DNA of 64,000 bases from assembly GCA_001692895.1 (NCBI GenBank), contig KV748185.1:2922096-2986095 (forward strand), given 5' to 3'. Source of the DNA: Cenococcum geophilum 1.58 (taxonomy: Eukaryota > Ascomycota > Dothideomycetes > Gloniales > Gloniaceae). A model generated the notes under the pieces. The model was not told the DNA's origin. It did not search any database and was given only the letters and a program-made list of their open reading frames with translations. Numbering within the stretch: the first letter of the stretch is position 1; each line of letters opens with the position of its first letter. Positions 58,842-64,000 of the stretch are shown piece after piece. The translations under genes and the position numbers were made by a program.

Positions 58842-61785
58842 TATCTTCGTCCTTAAAGATCTCTAGTATCTCTAAGTTATTTACTAGAGGTGTAATATCC
58901 ATCTAATTAATTTAGTTAATATCGTTACTTATAATACCTAAAGCCTCTTCTTCTTTATAAGCGCAACGTCGTGCCCGCACTGTTGCTATAATATTATTAC
59001 TTAGTAAAATAATACTATCTCTATATTCTTATTATTTAAAAGAGGGGTTAGTATATATCGCGTTAGCGAATCCTTTATCTTAATAACCCTCTTTTTATTT
59101 AGAGTGCACTAAAGCAAATATTTAATTGTCTTATAATGTTTGTTCTACTTCTAATACTAAGTATGCACGTTTTATAACTCTTAATAGTCTCTAAGTTCCC
59201 TAAGTAATTTATTATAGGGTTTTATATTTAATTTACCGCTATAAAGCTTAATAGTAAACTGTCCGTTACTTTAGCAGAACTTTGTCATTTATATAACACT
59301 AAGAAGAAGGCCACTAATGCTTAATAATGGGCTCTTAATTCTTATCTTACTGCGTCTACTTAGTTAATTTATTTTAAGAAAGTTCGCAAAAAGGTTTATT
59401 TTAAAAAGTAGAAACTTATAGAATAAGGTTTATAGAAACTTAGTAATAAAAGAATAGATTTTCTTCTAATAGAGAAGGAAACAACTTTAAGTAGTTCAGC
59501 AGTCGCTCTTCCTAGGTCCCCTTTAGGTGACTCGTTCTTTAGCAATTTTTCTTTATTAATATTACCTAACCTTTTCTCTTTTAATACTCCTATACCTTTC
59601 CTATAGCGTTCTTTAGGTTCTCTAGTAGCTCTTAGGTAGTCTTATTATAGCCTATCTACTTTATTTTATACTATATTTTATTATCTATATCCTTATAATT
59701 AATTATCTTTAAAACTTACTATTTTTCTTTCTCTTATCCTCTATACGTGTCTGCTTTATAAACTAGTAGCTTAATATTCCTGTATACTAGCTCTAGTATT
59801 ATAATATACTATATAGGGTAGATCTTTATCCTAGCTAGTAGGTTTAACTTAAATATAACTAATAAAATTTTCTATATAATTTTAAAAGGTCCTAGTCTAA
59901 CATAGTCTAACTTCTTACTTAGTTATTAACTCTTAAAATTTTTGTATAGTAGCTATACTTTATCTCCCTCCTTAAAATCTAGTCCCTTAGATCTCTTAGT
60001 ATTATAATACTTTTTTATCCTTTACTATACTACCTTAGCTATTTCTATAAGGTCTGCATAAAGATTTATTAAACTCTTTATTCTTTACTTAGCTATATTA
60101 CTTATCTTCTTTACTTAATATAGCAATAATAAGGTCCTTAGCTTATATCCGTAATTTGCCTTAAATAGTAATATGCCCATTCCTTCTTATAGTATTATAT
60201 TATATATAAACTATATAACTAATAATAGTAATACCTAATTATTCTGTATATAATTAATATAATACCTTAGATACTGTTTTAGTGTCTAATTTAATCTTTC
60301 TATTTAACTATCTATCTATAGATAATATACGGTAAAAGTTACTACTTAAACTCCTTACTCTGCTAAGAATACTTCTTAGAATACTACTATAAATCTTAAA
60401 TCTCTATTTAATATAATCTTACTTAGTACTTTATATTTTATAAACACTTCTTTAATATAAATTCTAGTAATATCTTCCGCTAATATTTCTTCTAAATATG
60501 CTATAAAGTATCCCTACTTTATAAGCTTATTTACTATTACTAAGATTATATTATAATCTTATCTAGTAATAGGATCTCTTAACTTTAGTAACTTAATAAT
60601 AAAGTCCTATAATATAACCTCCTATAGTCTTTTTAGTATTTTAACTAGTTATAGTCCTCTATATAGCTTATACCTTATTAGTTTATTTCTTTAGCAATCT
60701 AAATATTCTTTTATAACTTACTTAGCTAGTCCCTAGATTCTATTAATAATATACTCCTTTTAAAGTTTTAACACTAAGCCTATAGCTCCGTTATGTCCTT
60801 AAGTTAGTCTTTTATAAAATAACTTAATAAACTCCTTTATAATAGGTCTTAGTACGTATATTACTTCTTAATTCTTATACTACTCTAAGTCTAGATCCTC
60901 TACCTATATATCTTAGATCTTTTATATCTAATTACTCTCTAATAAATTATAGATCTATTCTTCTTATATTGCTATAATTTTCGGATAATTATATCTAATT
61001 AATCCGTCTATATCTTTTTGTAATAAAGCCCCTAATAGCTTTTTATTATTTTATAGTTTAGCTTTTTTACTTAGAATATCTGCTCGTGCATTTTCTATAC
61101 CCTTAGTATACTAAATCTTAAAATAGTATTCTATAAGCATTTCCGCCTATCTAACCTATCTATAATTAAGTTCTTTTGTTATTAGAAACCCCGTTAAGTT
61201 CTTATAATTTATCTTAACTATAAATAGTTTCTTTATACCTTATAAGAATAATCTCTATTCTCTTAATATTATAACTATACCTAATAACTCCTTATTATAG
61301 ATGTTATAGTTTAGTTTTAGTAGTATTATCTTTTAACTATAATATACTACTAGGTGCCATTTATCCTTATATTTCTATAAAAAGTACGCTCCTAGTATAT
61401 AGTCTAATACATCCATTTTAACCACCGTCTCTAACTATAGTTAATAGATTTTAAGAACCGGCTCCTAGATAAACAACTATTTAATTTTCTTAAATAGTTC
61501 CTTTTATTCCTCTCCCTATACCTATAGTTCTTCCTTTTTTATTAATCTTATAAGTGGCTTAATATCCTTTAACTATTAAGCTATAAACCTTCTATAGTAG
61601 TTATAGAACCCTAAAAATAACCTTAACTATATTACATTTTCTAGTTCTTACCAATTTACTATAGCCTTAATCTTCTTTAGATCTATACTAAGTTGGCCTA
61701 GTTTAATAATAAATCTAACAAAATTGGTCTTCTTAGTAAAGAATTTGTATTTCTTAATTACTACTAGCATCTATTCTTCTTATAG
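58842..61785 (-). pseudogene. Gypsy-1c pol remnant (partial RT, RNase H, integrase, chromodomain)
   Basis: Minus-strand reading from 61785: end of RT and connection about 61420-61785, RNase H about 61050-61400, integrase about 59900-60750 (single copy of the EYIINRI..LAK.VIKEYLDC stretch near 60700 that is doubled in Gypsy-1d), and chromodomain near 59590-59700. The 3' untranslated part fills 58842-59500. Stops are dense. Comparison with Gypsy-1b shows almost only transitions. Confidence 0.85.
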
Positions 61786-62053
61786 TGTGGGAGGGTACGA
61801 CCTCTCTAAGATAGGAAAGTCACAGTGCTGTCTGTCTGTCTATCAGTCGGTCGGTTAGTCGGTTGGTCAGTTATAATCAGTTAGTAGAATAGGCAGTAAG
61901 AAAGAAAGAAAAGAGTGTATTATATATCCGTCGTGCCTATCTAAGTTATTAAAGACTCTAAGGGCTCCAGACCAATCTATATAACTTATATAAGGCCTAG
62001 GCTCTCCTAAAGCTATACCCAATCTAGATATTAAATCTAGGGGCTAAATTACA
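61786..62053 (-). repeat. LTR-like end of element Z (about 268 bp)
   Basis: Starts tgtgggaggg and ends taaattaca, giving TG...CA on both strands. Inside, a degenerate tetranucleotide run (gtct/gtcg/gttg, 61830-61872) occurs. On the minus strand a purine run (aggtaggggaggt, 62063-62075) lies ten bases from the inner edge, which would be the polypurine tract if this is a 3' LTR. The partner LTR is outside the window. Confidence 0.6.
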
Positions 62054-62079
62054 CCACTATATACCTCCCCTACCTAAGT

Positions 62080-64000
62080 TGTTGTCCCCTAATGACTTCT
62101 AAAACTCTAAAACTCCTTATCTTTAAAATAAAGGCGCGGCAGGTGATCGCATATGTTCCTTGCCCTTACTATAAACCCGAAATAGCGAATAAGGAGACTC
62201 CGTTCTAGTTAAATAAAACCGTTCTCGTCTACTTAGCTAAGTAGTAAGAGAGACTTTAGACTAGCGGCTTTTAGATAATATGGCTCTTTCACGCCCTTCT
62301 ATTTACTCAGTTCTATCCCATAATTCTTTAGGCAACTTTATATAACTCTATCCTTCTATAATAACCGGGGGTACTCTACTTAAATCTACCGTGACAGCTA
62401 AAGGATTAATTCCATTATTAATACAGTAGAAGTAAAAGCGGCTATTAAAGCGTTCTATCTTAGTCGCATATATCAGCTTAAACGCATTTTTATAATTCTT
62501 AACGGCCCTAAAATGGTAGGAATGCATCTATTTCCTAACTTCATTCCCGTTACTATTAAAAAGAAGGTTACAATCTTAAACTACCACTAGAGAATCCTAT
62601 TGTTGTTTACTAAGAAGGGCGTTAAATAGAGCGCTGGTAGCTATAAGCTTAACTACTATAGGGAAGCGATATAGAATTGCGCCGTAGAGATTAGCATATC
62701 CAGACGGCGTATGGGGTGGCGCTCTTAAGTCTTAGTACGCATCTACCAACTCTACCCAAGTACCTCCTTTAGTAACCTTAAGGTTATTATAATCGTCCTA
62801 AATACCAACAAACTATAGTAGCATTATTCGCCGGGTTCTAGTTAAAGGTCCTTTCGCTCTATAAGGAAGGTAAGGTATAGTTATACGCACATTTCCTTTC
62901 TTATATGGCTAAGCTACCTAGTCGGTCGTATACTTTTCTACATTTTTAGTAGTCTAGTCTTAGTTAGAGATCTTATAAACGAATCCATCGCCCTTAATTA
63001 ATCCTTACGCCTTAAGATCCTCCCACTATAATTTTAGGTGGTGATATATACCGGGTAGAATAATTATACAGTTGTCCTTAGTTTTATTATCTAGAGAAAC
63101 GCTCCCTTGGATTATATCGGCACTGCGTTTACTTTTAAGGAGTAAGGGAATATTAATGTTAATATGGCGGAAAGCTATAGAGTCTCCTTTAACTGCGAAT
63201 TTTGTATAATAAGGGTAGGAGATAAGTTGCTACTAGCTATTAGGTCTAAGGGCGTAATAGAGATAATAATACTAAGGGTCTTGTTTTATTAGCTATTAGC
63301 AAAGACTATAGACCATTATTCTTAACTAGCCGTAATTTGGCCGCCTATTAATTAGACGCTAATAATAGCGGTATATACGCATTTCCTCGTCAATTATTAT
63401 TAAGATGCTAGAATCCCACTACTATCTAAACACGTTCAAAATCACGGATCCTTTTTACTACTATACTTCTTAGTTTTCTAGTAATATTATCCAATTAAGC
63501 AAAGCCTCTCTGTTATAGGAAAACCTTAGCGCTAAGTTATAAATAAACTTATACAGTTTTAAGGAATTAGACGGAACTGGAGGTCTATAAGCCTTTCTAA
63601 ACTAGGAGTATATAATAGGATTAGTCTTTATAGTGCTAAGGTGGTTATAGGCGTAATATATTAAACGGAGTCTATAATATAGTGCGGTATAGTTTAGACC
63701 TTTTATTGCTAAACCTATATGTCCTCCTATTACTTAAGTATACATCTAGCAGACCTTATATATCTCTAGATTAGAACTAGCCGCCCTATACTAGCTACAC
63801 AAGAGCTTTATAACCTCTATTAGTTCGATTTTGGTAGTTCAATTTAGGGACACCTTAAGATACGCTAGCATGTCATCCTTATAGTCGCATCCTCGTTTTA
63901 TATAGAGTACCGCTATAGTATCTGCAGCCTCCTTAATATACTCTATATCATCTCCCGGCTTAATAATGTTTTTATTAAACATTAATTCTACTCCTAGCCC
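62080..64000 (-). pseudogene. RIP-decayed gene in element Z, possibly a double-stranded beta-helix (2OG-Fe(II)) dioxygenase
   Basis: A coherent minus-strand translation with stops only where RIP would put them starts beyond 64000 (GLGVELMFNKNIIKPGDDIE at the edge) and runs to about 62100. Near 63100-63180 it reads IAFRHININIPLLL, then IIQGSVSLDNKTKDNC and IILPGIYHHL near 63040. Near 62830-62870 it reads RITIPYLPYRAKGP, then FVGI.DD near 62800. An HxD followed about 100 residues later by P-H-G and a basic stretch is the layout of Fe(II)/2OG oxygenases. Here the second ligand is Asn (HxN, 63157-63165) and the distal His is Tyr (62861-62863), each one RIP step. From memory it resembles a repeated hypothetical fungal family. 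The function is tentative. Confidence 0.45.

Larger units (their letters stand above)
58403..61785 (-). mobile_element. Gypsy-1c: Gypsy-1 copy, minus strand, interrupted by element Z
   Basis: Starts on the left with a complete 3' LTR (58403-58825) next to a polypurine tract (58826-58841, minus strand gagaggagggagatgg). It then runs through chromodomain, integrase and RNase H into RT, where element Z begins at 61786. The rest lies beyond the window. It inserted into LINE-3 (preceding bases ttggc, 58398-58402). Heavily RIP-mutated. Confidence 0.9.
61786..64000 (-). mobile_element. Element Z: LTR-like end plus dioxygenase-like cargo, incomplete
   Basis: Begins in mid-RT of Gypsy-1c after tatag (61781-61785), the likely target duplication. 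The first 268 bp look like an LTR. A decayed gene on the minus strand fills most of the rest and points toward that end. Neither RT nor integrase is seen in the visible 2.2 kb, so the class cannot be fixed. An LTR element with an extra 3' gene is the reading I prefer. A DNA transposon with a long terminal sequence remains possible. RIP is moderate. Confidence 0.6.

Noticed and set aside
61830..61872. gtct/gtcg tetranucleotide run as a telomere- or satellite-like array
   Set aside because: Short, degenerate, and fully inside the LTR-like end of element Z.

Overview
The window looks like transposon-packed heterochromatin from a filamentous ascomycete (Pezizomycotina). Almost all of it is poor in CpA/TpG and rich in TpA, and recognisable coding frames are peppered with TAA/TAG stops. 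This is the signature of repeat-induced point mutation (RIP). The elements fit such a genome: Tad-like LINEs, Ty3/Gypsy chromoviruses with chromodomains, and Ty1/Copia elements. I see no intact host gene. The longest open frame is 145 codons and lies in a segment of doubtful origin. I cannot name the species.

Layout. 1-2318 is a Gypsy-1 fragment identical to 5631-7948. A 25-N gap follows, then segment A (2344-4290) of different composition. Gypsy-1a (minus strand) runs 4291-10358. LINE-1 (plus) occupies 10364-13244 and resumes at 49218-50212, split by Copia-1 (13245-49217, TSD tggag/tagag). Copia-1 is itself split twice. Gypsy-1b (17749-35531, TSD caact) carries LINE-2 (23163-32904, 14-bp TSD). 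Gypsy-2 (36097-47887, TSD tagtc) carries Gypsy-3 (37148-43010, TSD gtagt). Right of LINE-1 come the 3' half of Copia-2 (50213-52910), the 3' half of Gypsy-1d on the plus strand (52911-55375), an unassigned coiled-coil-like remnant, LINE-3 on the minus strand (about 55931-58402), and Gypsy-1c (58403-61785, minus). The last element, Z, starts at 61786 and leaves the window. It has an LTR-like end and a decayed gene that looks like a 2-oxoglutarate/Fe(II) dioxygenase.

Read by who interrupts whom, the nest is Gypsy-1d > Copia-2 > LINE-1 > Copia-1 > Gypsy-1b > LINE-2, six levels, with a second branch Copia-1 > Gypsy-2 > Gypsy-3. Most levels are fixed by exact target-site duplications at both ends. 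Chromodomain remnants in all the Gypsy families fit repeated insertion into existing heterochromatin.

Two places look like assembly faults. Each 25-N gap is followed by a compositionally foreign segment (A 2344-4290, B 28533-30341), and then by sequence that is also present to the left of the gap. Both foreign segments are poor in ApC and GpT but keep CpA, the opposite of their RIP-mutated surroundings.
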